This document shows, piece after piece, positions 52,671 to 61,300 of a DNA stretch of 64,000 bases (position 1 is its first letter; every line of letters begins with the position of its first letter). Made by a program: the position numbers and the translations under genes. The notes beneath the pieces are model-generated. The model had not been told where the DNA came from and did not search any database. It worked only from the letters and a program-made list of their open reading frames with translations. This DNA is from Bdellovibrionales bacterium (GTDB lineage: Bacteria; Bdellovibrionota; UBA1018; CAIMNF01), in NCBI GenBank assembly GCA_947372355.1, contig CANBTI010000006.1, positions 1-64,000 of the forward strand, written 5' to 3'.

Positions 52671-52699
52671 TTGACAATAATCAAGACACTCTGCATAAT
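52671..52699 (+). promoter_or_regulatory. Strong sigma-70-type promoter for a small RNA
   Basis: TTGACA (52671-52676) and CATAAT (52694-52699) are exactly 17 nt apart, matching consensus at 11 of 12 positions. It points toward 52706 and the small RNA candidate, not directly toward a gene. Confidence 0.75.
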
Positions 52700-52705
52700 A
52701 GATTG

Positions 52706-52807
52706 GCAGTTAATCAGTAATTATTAATTTGGGCTCTATGAGGAAAACCAGTTCCTAAAATTCCAACTTTAGTTCGGGGTACAGTGAGTACCCCGGCTCT
52801 TTATTTT
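52706..52807 (+). ncRNA. Candidate small RNA of ~100 nt
   Basis: Transcription from the preceding promoter would begin near 52706 and end at a GC-rich hairpin (CGGGGTAC, loop AGTGA, GTACCCCG, 52775-52795) with a CTTTATTTT tail. The ~100-nt RNA contains no good open frame. An inner stem-loop (AGGAA...TTCCT) is also visible. It resembles an antitoxin RNA, regulatory RNA or structural RNA of a defence system, but no family is recognised. Confidence 0.55.
52775..52807 (+). terminator. Terminator of the small RNA
   Basis: An 8-bp perfect stem CGGGGTAC/GTACCCCG with a 5-nt loop is followed by GCTCTTTATTTT. It ends the transcript from 52706. Confidence 0.75.
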
Positions 52808-53017
52808 GCATTCAAAAACTTCTTACAGTAATTGATGCGTGGGATTTTCGCCTGAACACATCTAAACTACCACCAAAGTCTACGTCAAAGTCCACGCTAC
52901 ATAGACTTTCAAAAAATTTCTGACCAACGTTTAAGAAATCTCTCAACAATATCCCTTACTTAATTTTTTCACGAATTGGCATGTAATCCGCACTACATCT
53001 CAACAAGGAGAATGGAA

Positions 53018-53095
53018 ATGAACTACTTTGATTTTTCACTGCAGAACTTTTGCAGGAGTTTCGCACGAAACCCCTGCATGAAATGCAGCGGTTAA
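53018..53095 (+). CDS. Possible 25-residue Cys-rich peptide, with internal hairpin
   Basis: AAGGAG (53005-53010) sits 7 nt before ATG 53018, which starts MNYFDFSLQNFCRSFARNPC and ends at TAA 53093-53095. Inside it, TGCAGG-A-GTTTCG and CGAAAC-C-CCTGCA form a 12-bp stem with one mismatch (53051-53078). It may be a leader peptide or a translated part of a structured RNA. The rest of 52808-53280 has no other visible gene. Confidence 0.35.
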   Translation: MNYFDFSLQNFCRSFARNPCMKCSG

Positions 53096-53280
53096 TTCGG
53101 TCAAAACTAGGGAAAGTGGCCAATTTAGCACTACTTGGTTTTGTTCGAAAAAATCTAAGTCACTAACATTAAAGGTGTTCGTCGCAATTCTCTCCAAACT
53201 CAAATATGGGCACGTAATTGCTATTAAGCAATCAGTGAAAACCCATCGTGGATCATGAATCCACAGAAAAAGGAAAATCT

Positions 53281-53349
53281 ATGTCCTGCTTTAAACAATT
53301 ACAATCAGCTCTTCATTTTCAAACCAGAGGGCACTTGAATGAAAAGTAA
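53281..53349 (+). CDS. 22-residue leader peptide coupled to the replication-relaxation gene
   Basis: ATG 53281 follows AAAAGGAAAA and encodes MSCFKQLQSALHFQTRGHLN and two more residues. Its stop at 53347-53349 lies 8-10 nt inside the next gene, whose ATG is at 53339. Such an overlapping short frame usually serves translational coupling. No peptide function is implied. Confidence 0.5.
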   Translation: MSCFKQLQSALHFQTRGHLNEK

Positions 53350-54286
53350 CCATCTCTTCTTAGCCCACCAAATCGCCCGCTTTGGAGCGATGTCGATTCA
53401 ACAGATGCAGTTCGCCTGTACTGGCAAATGCCATCGAGCAACCCTCTATCGAATGCTGAACGATCTCATTAAAAAAAGATTAGTGAAGCGCATCTCCCAT
53501 TACGGAAAATCCTCATTCCTATACTCACCCACCACCGATCTCTATGAACTGATCTACGGCGATGATTTGAAAAGAAACACCGGCCTAAATGGTGCGAACC
53601 TCCTTCATGCAGAAGCTGTGGCCGACGCACTTTTAAACTTGAGCCGGTATTCATTTGTCACCGGGATCGCATCTGAATTTGAGATTCACTCCAGTGACGT
53701 GGAAGCATTCTGTAGTAACAGAACACCCGACGGCATTATCCAACTCACAAACGATACTGGTTCATTCGTGCTCGCGGTGGAAGTGGAAAGAACCAGAAGG
53801 TCGAATGCAAGAATCAATGACGTGCTCAATAAATATAAGAAAACGTTTGCAAACAAGAGTATGCAATGTGCTGGACTGATCATCGTAGCCGGCGACAATA
53901 CTCTGCGCGATGTGTACCAAACGAAAATTGAAAAATATCATCCAGAGCTTGGCAAAGAAACCCTTGTCGTTACGATGGAGGAGCTTTCTACCTTGAAGGA
54001 AAAGCACTTTGGCGAATACCAAGGTGGCCCTGGAAAATGTTTAGAGAACATTGCGATGTGGTCTAATGGTGCACCAACCTTTTCTCCAATCATTTCAACA
54101 AATCGACATTTTAAAAACACCTCAATAGACCCATATGTAGATGGGCAGACAGCCACAGAAAACGAAACTGCAAAAACGGATGAAATGAATACAAATGACG
54201 ATGATGATCAGAATGAAAATCACATGTTCTCTGCTCACGTTTTACCACAGGAAGTGCTTAAGCGAGTGTTTGCGGATACAGACTGA
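53339..54286 (+). CDS. Replication-relaxation-type protein (winged helix + nuclease-like domain)
   Basis: The 315-residue protein has a winged-helix domain (residues ~1-75, SIQQMQFACTGKCHRATLYR and LIKKRLVKRISHYGKSSFLY), then a PD-(D/E)xK-like fold with PDGIIQLTNDTG and LAVEVERTRRSNARI. This matches the replication-relaxation (MobC-like) family of plasmids and integrative elements, thought to help nicking or replication initiation. A Glu/Asp/Asn-rich C-terminal tail ends the protein. It would be the element's only replication-linked gene. Confidence 0.7.
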   Translation: MKSNHLFLAHQIARFGAMSIQQMQFACTGKCHRATLYRMLNDLIKKRLVKRISHYGKSSFLYSPTTDLYELIYGDDLKRNTGLNGANLLHAEAVADALLNLSRYSFVTGIASEFEIHSSDVEAFCSNRTPDGIIQLTNDTGSFVLAVEVERTRRSNARINDVLNKYKKTFANKSMQCAGLIIVAGDNTLRDVYQTKIEKYHPELGKETLVVTMEELSTLKEKHFGEYQGGPGKCLENIAMWSNGAPTFSPIISTNRHFKNTSIDPYVDGQTATENETAKTDEMNTNDDDDQNENHMFSAHVLPQEVLKRVFADTD

Positions 54287-54348
54287 ATGTTCGCGCGATA
54301 TTTTTTTTCGATTCGGATTGAGAAATAAAAACACAAAAATAAATTTAC

Positions 54349-54386
54349 AAAAATCAGCATATTCACGCGTATTTTTGCTGATTTTT
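54349..54386. promoter_or_regulatory. 10-bp inverted repeat upstream of the excisionase gene
   Basis: AAAAATCAGC (54349-54358) and GCTGATTTTT (54377-54386) are perfect complements, 18 nt apart, in the gap between the replication-relaxation gene and the excisionase gene. It could act as a terminator for the former or a regulator site for int/xis. Confidence 0.5.
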
Positions 54387-54418
54387 ACAGAAAGAAGTAG
54401 TATGATTTTAGTTGTAAA

Positions 54419-54436
54419 TACTGAGGTAACTCAGTA
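54419..54436. promoter_or_regulatory. 18-nt palindrome touching the excisionase start codon
   Basis: TACTGAG-GTAA-CTCAGTA (7-bp arms) ends at the base before ATG 54437. It covers the place where a Shine-Dalgarno sequence would be, and none is visible. It may be an operator bound by the excisionase-like protein itself, or it may form an RNA hairpin that limits translation. Confidence 0.6.
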
Positions 54437-54628
54437 ATGATCTTTGATAATTTGGCTTGGATGACTTCAGCGGAAGCTGCAACTTATATCCGAAAATCAG
54501 TAGGCGCTCTTCACACAGCGGTTTGTCGTGGACAACTCCCCTGTCATAAATGGAGGCGCAGACTTTATTTTCGGAAAAATGACCTCGATAAAATATTAGA
54601 ACACTCCCAACAAATCGGAGGCATCTAA
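54437..54628 (+). CDS. Excisionase-like HTH protein
   Basis: The 63-residue protein (MIFDNLAWMTSAEAATYIRK, then SVGALHTAVCRGQLPCHKWR and RRLYFRKNDLDKIL) is a MerR/AlpA-type winged helix of the excisionase group. It starts right after the palindrome and overlaps the integrase start by one base (TAATG). It probably directs the integrase to excise the element and represses its own promoter. Confidence 0.8.
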   Translation: MIFDNLAWMTSAEAATYIRKSVGALHTAVCRGQLPCHKWRRRLYFRKNDLDKILEHSQQIGGI

Positions 54629-55779
54629 TGGCAGTATCTAGTTATGAAAAAAATGGGAAAACTTTGTGGAAGGTTTATTTTAACCTTCGAGACAAAGAGA
54701 ATAAATCCATCCGGGAACAAAAATTGGTTCTCGGTTTTGAAACAAAAGAAGCAGCACTCGCTGGAGAGAAAAAACTCGTAAGAGAAGTAACAGAGAGATT
54801 AGTTAAACGAGCAGCCCAGGGTTACAGTTGGGAAGCCGTGATTGATAAATGGGAATTGGCCATGAGGAACAACCCAACTATCTATCACTACCAACCTGAC
54901 ACGATCTTGAATCACGTTCGGCTGATCCGACGATCCACGGAAATTTGGTTAAATAAACCAGCATCACTACTTACTATTGGCGATGCTCGTGAGGTTTTTA
55001 ACAAATTAGAAATGGAAACTCGGAGCCATAAGTACCTGAGCAACATTAAGTTTGCGATTAACGTCGTTTACAAATGGGGAATGGAACAAAAGTTTATTCC
55101 CCATGTGCATGTTACTCCGGTTCAGGGCTTAGTTTTGAAGCGAACCCAAGAAGAGAAAGTTCCCGATATCCTCACGATTGATGAGATTCGGACTCTTCTT
55201 TATAACGCGAAAAAACTTGAACACCCTTGGTATCCGGTGTGGTCGATGGCTCTTTTGACAGGAATGCGTAATGGCGAACTTCACAGCCTTTTGTGGACAG
55301 ACGTAGATCTGGAAAACCACAAAATCACGGTGAACAAGTCTTACCATTCTAAGAGAAAGATCATCAAGAGCACGAAGAGTGGCAATTGGAGAACGGTTCC
55401 CATATCCGACGATCTGAACGAACTGCTAGTTTTTCTCAAAAGCAAAACAGGAGCGACACAAAATGTGCTCCCCCGCTTTTGGGAATGGAATAGTGGTCGA
55501 CAGGCTGAGGTATTGAGAGCGTTCTGTATAGGCATTGGAATCCGCCCTGTTTGCTTTCACGCTCTCAGGGCATGCTTTGCAACTCAACTGCTCGCTCTTG
55601 ATATTGCACCAGCTAGGATCATGAAAATCTGCGGCTGGCGCGATTTAAAGACCATGCAGGTTTATACTCGCCTAGCGGGTGTAGATGAGAAAAATGCGAC
55701 TCAAGGACTTCGGATTTTACCGAATGATTCGGATGCGGCGCAAGAATTTGCAAATCTTCTCAAGTTTAAACGTAAGTAA
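54628..55779 (+). CDS. Tyrosine-recombinase integrase of the element
   Basis: The 383-residue protein has an N-terminal Arm-binding domain (SYEKNGKTLWKVYFNLRDKE), a core-binding domain and the catalytic residues R214 (TGMRNGELHSLLW), H311-x2-R314 (HALRACFATQLL), W337 (CGWRDLKTM) in place of the second His, and the nucleophile Y346 (MQVYTRLAG). It is 98 nt from the right attachment repeat, as expected for the enzyme that recombines attL and attR. The target is the tRNA-Arg(CCT) 3' end. Confidence 0.92.
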   Translation: MAVSSYEKNGKTLWKVYFNLRDKENKSIREQKLVLGFETKEAALAGEKKLVREVTERLVKRAAQGYSWEAVIDKWELAMRNNPTIYHYQPDTILNHVRLIRRSTEIWLNKPASLLTIGDAREVFNKLEMETRSHKYLSNIKFAINVVYKWGMEQKFIPHVHVTPVQGLVLKRTQEEKVPDILTIDEIRTLLYNAKKLEHPWYPVWSMALLTGMRNGELHSLLWTDVDLENHKITVNKSYHSKRKIIKSTKSGNWRTVPISDDLNELLVFLKSKTGATQNVLPRFWEWNSGRQAEVLRAFCIGIGIRPVCFHALRACFATQLLALDIAPARIMKICGWRDLKTMQVYTRLAGVDEKNATQGLRILPNDSDAAQEFANLLKFKRK

Positions 55780-55793
55780 TGTGAAGAATAGTC

Positions 55794-55822
55794 GAGACAG
55801 GAAGGGATTCTCTTCCTGTCTC
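55794..55822 (+). terminator. Stem-loop after the integrase gene
   Basis: GAGACAGGAAG and CTTCCTGTCTC form an 11-bp perfect stem with a 7-nt loop. It lacks a T-run, so termination may depend on Rho, or the stem may protect the integrase message. Confidence 0.6.
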
Positions 55823-55877
55823 ACTTAAAAAACCTATCAAATGAGTTAACGAAGCGAATTCAAATCAAAGTCGGAGT

Positions 55878-55888
55878 GGCCGCCATTT
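55878..55888 (+). repeat. Right attachment site (attR)
   Basis: GGCCGCCATTT repeats the tRNA-Arg(CCT) end. The base after the core is the start of the old chromosome. The core overlaps the last two bases of the phospholipase stop codon (55887-55889, minus strand). Confidence 0.75.
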
Positions 55889-56685
55889 AAAGACCAATTC
55901 CCGCCCTAAATCCCCAAACGCTTTGATCATACTCTAAAAGATTTTCGCCATAGCCTTGAAAAATTTGAAAAACAGTCTTCACTAAAAAAGCACTACTTTT
56001 ACCTTTGATCCGAAGGGTGAGCTCTCGTCCTCCTTGGAGTGGATTCAGATGCGTGGCTCCACCGGGAAAAAATTTTAGAGTTAGATCATTGGAATTGAAG
56101 TATCCATTCATAAAGCCCTCGATACTGGGTGAGGTTAGAGTTCTCAGCATCAAAATTAAATGGAACCCAAGCATGAGTGTTCCAAGTTAGTTTCACATCA
56201 TTTTTGAAGAAAAAAGATTTTTGAAACTTCACCCCAAAGCGATCCCACGAACGGGTGGTTCGATCGCCCATTCCATTTGATTCATGCTCATAACCCACTA
56301 AATCAATTATGGCTTCAGATGGATCATCAAGATGGATGCGATAAAAAAGAGATGGATTATAATCCACATCCCTAAAAGGACTCGATTTTTTAAATAGGTC
56401 CCAAAAAACTTTCTGAGTATAAGCGACATAAAAATCGGTATGGGTAAATATCTTAGCTTTGAAACTTATTTGTGCTTTCACCTCAGGTGCACCCACCAGA
56501 AAATACATGGGTTGATCGTGAGAAAGTTGAATTAAATCTTGATCGATGACTCCAGATTCAGCTGCTGAGCTATTTTGAGAGATCAAAACTAAAAATAAAA
56601 TGGAGAAGATCAAATGACCAAAATGTCCCAGAGGTTTTGAGCAGAAAATACTCAAACCCAACCCATTACCTGTTTGTTTGCACAT
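55887..56685 (-). pseudogene. pldA: Outer-membrane phospholipase A (pldA-like), frameshifted
   Basis: The first frame (56685-56086) has a signal region (FSILFLVLISQNSSAAES) and GYEHESNGMGDRTTRSWDRF, which supplies the active-site His-x-Ser of PldA, then ends abruptly at ...YEWILQFQ. The missing C-terminal barrel strands, including FQGYGENLLEYDQ and GFRAGIGL, continue in another frame from about 56150 to 55887. The two frames meet near 56086-56100, consistent with one inserted base or equivalent. Together they make about 265 residues, close to PldA. A sequencing error cannot be excluded. Confidence 0.7.
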
Positions 56686-56723
56686 GTTCTAAGATGAGCA
56701 ATAATGATGCCGATGATAGCCTT

Positions 56724-57968
56724 TTACTCCGCAGTACCGATCGATTCAGCTAATAATAATTGAGCAAATTTAAAATCACGACGGTATTGAAGATCTCGTA
56801 ATTTCGTATCAAACAACTTCTCAGTAGCGCTTGCCACATCCAATGAGTTTTTAATCCCACGTTTATACTCTGCTGTGGTGATTTCATAATAACGTTTTGA
56901 ACGATCTAAATTCTTTTCTTCAAGATCAGCTCTAGATCCAATTGTTTTTAGTTTTGAAAAGGCCATCTCGACTTGAACTTTCATTTGTTGCTCTACACGC
57001 TTCATTGTAACTTCAGCTCGATCCATTTCATGAGCTTTACTCACCCGTTCATAATAACTATCAAAACCCGAAAATAAAGGTAATGAAACTTTTAGAAGAA
57101 TTCCAAGAGTCGGTGTTTCTGTTAAAATCCGATCTGCACGCGGTAGATTTCCATAATTTGCCTCAAAATCAGCCTTAGGGAACCAAGATCCTAAGGTTGC
57201 AGAATGAGCAAAGGTTGCGATACTTAGATTTTTTTTAGCTTCAATTAAATCTTCACGTTCATTTTGAGCTTGTGAAATGAGTTCCGATAATTCTTTATTG
57301 ACTGGAACACGATTCAACGCGCCACTAACTTCGATATTAGTATTAGTTTCATCACGGCCTAAAATTCTCAAAAACTCACGCATAGAACTAAGTTTTTCTT
57401 GTTCTAAAAGTAAAAGATCAGAATGCAAAGTGGCTTCTCTCAATTCAAATTCCAAAACGTCAGAATCAGAAGTAATGCCTGCAGCTTTTCGTTTTTCAGC
57501 CATCTTTAATTGAGATTGATTGATTTCGAGTGCCTGAATTTTCAATTTATTCGCTTCTTGAATAAATAATAGATCGTAAAACTGATGAGCCACTTCTCTT
57601 TGAACTCGAACTTTTGTTTTCGCTAAATGAAAATCAGCAAACTCTTGTTCTTTTGATTGAGTTTTAAAAGCGTTAAAATCTTTGCCACCATTGTATAAAT
57701 TATAACGCCCATAAGCGAATGCAAATCCATTTGAAGCATTCGTTTGAGAAGAATGATAAGATTCTGCACCCCCTTCAATACCAATTTCGGGATAATAAAA
57801 GGATCTTGTCTTACCTTTTAATGCAGTTGCTGATTCTAATTTTAAATTCGCCTCCATCACTTCTTTATTGTGAATCATTGCTTCATTTAAAAAATCGGCC
57901 AGAGTAATACTATCGCTTGCCTGAGCAATCATAGAACTGAAAATTAAAATGAATGGTATCTTCCTCAT
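56724..57968 (-). CDS. TolC-family outer-membrane efflux protein
   Basis: The 414-residue protein has a signal peptide (MRKIPFILIFSSMIAQAS) and the paired long-helix pattern of TolC/CusC proteins (NHNKEVMEANLKLESATALK and EKNLDRSKRYYEITTAEYKR), with GRYNLYNGGKDFNAFK near its middle. It forms the outer-membrane duct of the RND pump encoded upstream. The gene follows the second PHGG protein by 19 nt, and the frameshifted pldA follows it by 38 nt. Confidence 0.9.
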   Translation of the reverse strand: MRKIPFILIFSSMIAQASDSITLADFLNEAMIHNKEVMEANLKLESATALKGKTRSFYYPEIGIEGGAESYHSSQTNASNGFAFAYGRYNLYNGGKDFNAFKTQSKEQEFADFHLAKTKVRVQREVAHQFYDLLFIQEANKLKIQALEINQSQLKMAEKRKAAGITSDSDVLEFELREATLHSDLLLLEQEKLSSMREFLRILGRDETNTNIEVSGALNRVPVNKELSELISQAQNEREDLIEAKKNLSIATFAHSATLGSWFPKADFEANYGNLPRADRILTETPTLGILLKVSLPLFSGFDSYYERVSKAHEMDRAEVTMKRVEQQMKVQVEMAFSKLKTIGSRADLEEKNLDRSKRYYEITTAEYKRGIKNSLDVASATEKLFDTKLRDLQYRRDFKFAQLLLAESIGTAE

Positions 57969-57987
57969 GCCGTTCGCCTTTAAACTC

Positions 57988-58389
57988 TTAGTTTTGCGGT
58001 TCTACTTGAAATAAAACTTTTTCGGTCTTACTTTTGTATGAAACTTCTAAAGAAAATGAATAGTGATAAGCGCCTTTAGCATCTACGATTGCTTCATAAT
58101 GATCCCCCACTTGAGATAATTTTACATTTTCTTTCTTTTTCTTCGGAACTTGTGAACTCGCAACCAATTTTACATCATTGGTGGAAATTGCAGTGAGATC
58201 ATGAGTGAGTGGGTATAGTTTAATACCTGAAGCATCACTCACCAGTTCAATATAAAGCTGATTAGTTCCTTTAATCACTCCACCATGAGGCGCTGCAATT
58301 GAACCCGGTGTTTTGTTATGACCTTCGTGTGCAAATGCAGTACCAATAAACGCCAAACTCATTACCAACATCATTATTTTTTGTTTCAT
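57988..58389 (-). CDS. Second small PHGG periplasmic protein of the efflux operon
   Basis: The 133-residue protein has a signal peptide (MKQKIMMLVMSLAFIGTAFA), then HEGHNKTPGSIAAPHGGVIK, a His-rich stretch with the PHGG motif. A beta-domain ending in KTEKVLFQVEP follows. It is a paralogue-like counterpart of the product at 61543. PHGG recurs in metal-related periplasmic domains such as those of CzcB-type adaptors. It probably binds metal ions. It is 2 nt from the RND gene. Confidence 0.75.
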   Translation of the reverse strand: MKQKIMMLVMSLAFIGTAFAHEGHNKTPGSIAAPHGGVIKGTNQLYIELVSDASGIKLYPLTHDLTAISTNDVKLVASSQVPKKKKENVKLSQVGDHYEAIVDAKGAYHYSFSLEVSYKSKTEKVLFQVEPQN

Positions 58390-58391
58390 AC

Positions 58392-61300
58392 TTAATGACC
58401 TCCATCATGTGATTGTTTTAATATTACCTTTGTAGATTGAATTGCTTTTTCCGCTGAATTTTTACCAAAATAGAAAAATAAAGAGGGAGTAACCACCATA
58501 TCCAGGAGTGTTGAACTAAATAAGCCTCCCACGATCACTACCGCCATAGGATGAAGAATCTCTTTCCCCGGTTGTCCTTTAGACAAAACTAATGGAATCA
58601 ATGCAAGAGAAGCAGTTAACGCGGTCATGAGTACAGGAACTAGCCGCTCCAATGATCCACGAATCACCATCTCTTTTGAAAACTTTTCACCTTCATTTTT
58701 CATCAAATGCAGATAATGACTAATCATCATGATTCCATTACGACTAGAAATTCCACAAAGAGTGATAAACGCAACTAGAGTGGCAACTGAAAAAATTCGA
58801 TCCGATAAGAATATCGCAATTAAACTTCCAATGAGTGCCATTGGAATATTAAGCATGATTTGAAAGGCAATAAAGTTAGATTTAAAATGAGCATACAAAA
58901 CCAGGAAAATTCCCAACAGTGAAAACATTCCTAAAAGAAGAATTAATCGAGAAGCTTTTTGTTGACTCTCAAATTGCCCACCGATTTCAATAAAATATCC
59001 ATTGGGAAGTCTAACATTAGCACTCAGATTGGCTTTTATTTCTTCTACTAGGCTATTTAAATCTCTTCCAGAAGCGTTTGCTTGTACCACTATTCTTCTT
59101 TGAACATTTTCATGATTAATAATGTTCTGACCAGTCGATTCGTAAACGTCAGCAATTTTTTCTAGTGAAATCTTACTGCCATCTGGCATGATCTTCATTG
59201 TCGTTTTCTTCATTAATTCAATATTGGAACGAGACTGATCATCAAAACGCATGAACACGTTGAAAATTCTTTGGTTTTCTAAAACCTGAGCTACCACTTC
59301 CCCTTTAAGAGCCATTTCTAAAGTTGAAGCAAGATCCCCTAAAACAATTCCATATTTAGCTGCTTCTTCTCTCAACAATTGAATTTTAATTTGTGGAACC
59401 AGCACTTGCTGTTCAGATTGTAGATCCACTAACCCCTTTGTTCCCTGAATAGCATGTTGAATTTCAGCCGCTTTTAATCGTAATACAGCTAGATCTGGTC
59501 CAAATAACTTGATGGCGATTTGTGCTCTGACTCCTGATAAAAGATGATCCAATCGATGAGAAATTGGCTGGCCAATATTCACAAATACACCTGGGATGGA
59601 TTCAAGTTTTTTACGCATTTCATCTAAAACTACATCTCTCGTTCTTTGAGAAGTTTTAAAATCAACATCAATTTCTGAAGAATGAACGCCTTCTGCATGT
59701 TCATCTAATTCAGCTCTTCCGGTTCTTCTCGCTACCGATTTTACTTCAGGCACACTGAGCATTAACTGCTCAGCCTTGGTCCCCAATTCATTTGATGCTT
59801 CCAGAGAGATACCCGGTGCTGCAAGTAAACTCACCGTAGCAGTACCTTCGTTAAATTTTGGTAAGAAATCTTTACCAATGAACGGGATTAAAGCTAAAGA
59901 ACAAAAGAAAATCACTGTAGCGATCACCATGATCATTTTTGGATGATCGAGTGCCCTCATTAAAACTTTTCGATCCCAATGTTTCAACCATTTTACTAAT
60001 CTGCTATCTTCATGTTGAAAAATCTTTTGCTTGGAAAAAAGATAAGAACAAAGCACAGGAGTAACAGTGAGTGAAACCAGAAGCGACGCCAATAACGAAA
60101 TAATATAGGCTATTCCAAGAGGAATAAATAAGCGACCTTCGATACCACTGAGATAAAAAAGTGGAATAAAAACTAAAACAACAATGATGGTTGCAAAAAC
60201 AATTGAATTTCTCACCTCAGATGAAGCGTTATAAATTACCTGTAAAGTGGATTGAGGTTTTTCCTTTTTTTGATTTTCTCGTAATCTACGATAAATGTTT
60301 TCAACATCCACTACAGCATCATCCACCAACTCTCCAATGGCAACAGCAAGGCCCCCCAGAGTCATGGTATTTACTGAGATTCCAAAATATTTCATCACGA
60401 TGGCAGTGAGAACAAATGATAATGGTATTGCGGTTAAAGTGACTGCAGTAGTTCTAAAATTCAACAGAAAAATAAATAAAACAATCATCACAAGTACAGC
60501 ACCATCACGGAGTGCTTCTTTTACATTGGCGATTGCTGATTCAATAAAGTTTGCCTGCTTGAACAACTCCCTTTCAAGAACCACTCCTTTGGTGAAACTT
60601 TTAGAAATATCATTTAAAACTCGATCAATTTCTTTGGTGAGCTCAACCGTATTTGCACCCGGTTGTTTTTGAATACTCACGATCACCGCAGGAGCTCCAT
60701 TCACGGAAGCATCCCCCCGTTTAATTTGGGCTCCAATTTTTACTTCAGCTACTTCTTTTACCAAAACAGGTCTGCCGAGATGATAACCCACTACAGAATT
60801 ACGGATATCCTCTTCTGATCGAACCGTTCCAATATTTCGAATCAAAAATTCTTTTTGATCCACATCGATAAATCCACCCGTCGTGTTTTGACTCAAGTGA
60901 GTTAAACTATGTTGCACATCTTCTAAAGAGAGACGAAACTGTTGAAGTTTTTCAGCAGAAAGTAAAAGCTGAAATTGCTTTACCCCTCCACCAATTGAAA
61001 TCACTTGGGCCACTCCAGGAACACTGAGTAATCGAGGTCTGATCACCCAATCAGCGATCGTTCTGAGTTGAATGGGATCAATATTTTTATCCGTGGATGA
61101 AAGGCCCAAGAGTTGGATCTCACCCATAATGGATGCAATCGGTCCCATTACTGGAGTAATTTCTTTAGGTAACTTTTCTTTTGCTATAGAAAGCTTCTCC
61201 GCAACTAATTGTCGATTGCGATAAATATCGGTTCCCCAAGCAAATTCTAAATAGATTACAGAAAGACCAATTCCCGATGAAGAGCGCACTCTCTCCACAC

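Larger units (their letters stand above)
46877..55888 (+). mobile_element. ~9.0 kb integrative element inserted at tRNA-Arg(CCT)
   Basis: The sequence GGCCGCCATTT is repeated at 46877-46887 (tRNA 3' end including CCA) and 55878-55888. Between them are, left to right, a small membrane protein, a type IIG restriction-methylation protein, two to four uncharacterised proteins, a small RNA candidate, a replication-relaxation-type protein, an excisionase-like protein and a tyrosine integrase next to the right repeat. A tRNA target, direct repeat, and int/xis at one end together define the element. No transfer genes are seen, so movement would need a helper. Confidence 0.82.

Noticed and set aside
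52706-52807. The small RNA was considered as a retron-type or CRISPR-related RNA.
   Set aside because: No reverse transcriptase, Cas gene or repeat is in the window. The RNA stays unclassified.
53762-54022. Antisense frames opposite the replication-relaxation gene.
   Set aside because: They oppose a frame with clear winged-helix and nuclease-like motifs and have no ribosome-binding site or signal peptide.
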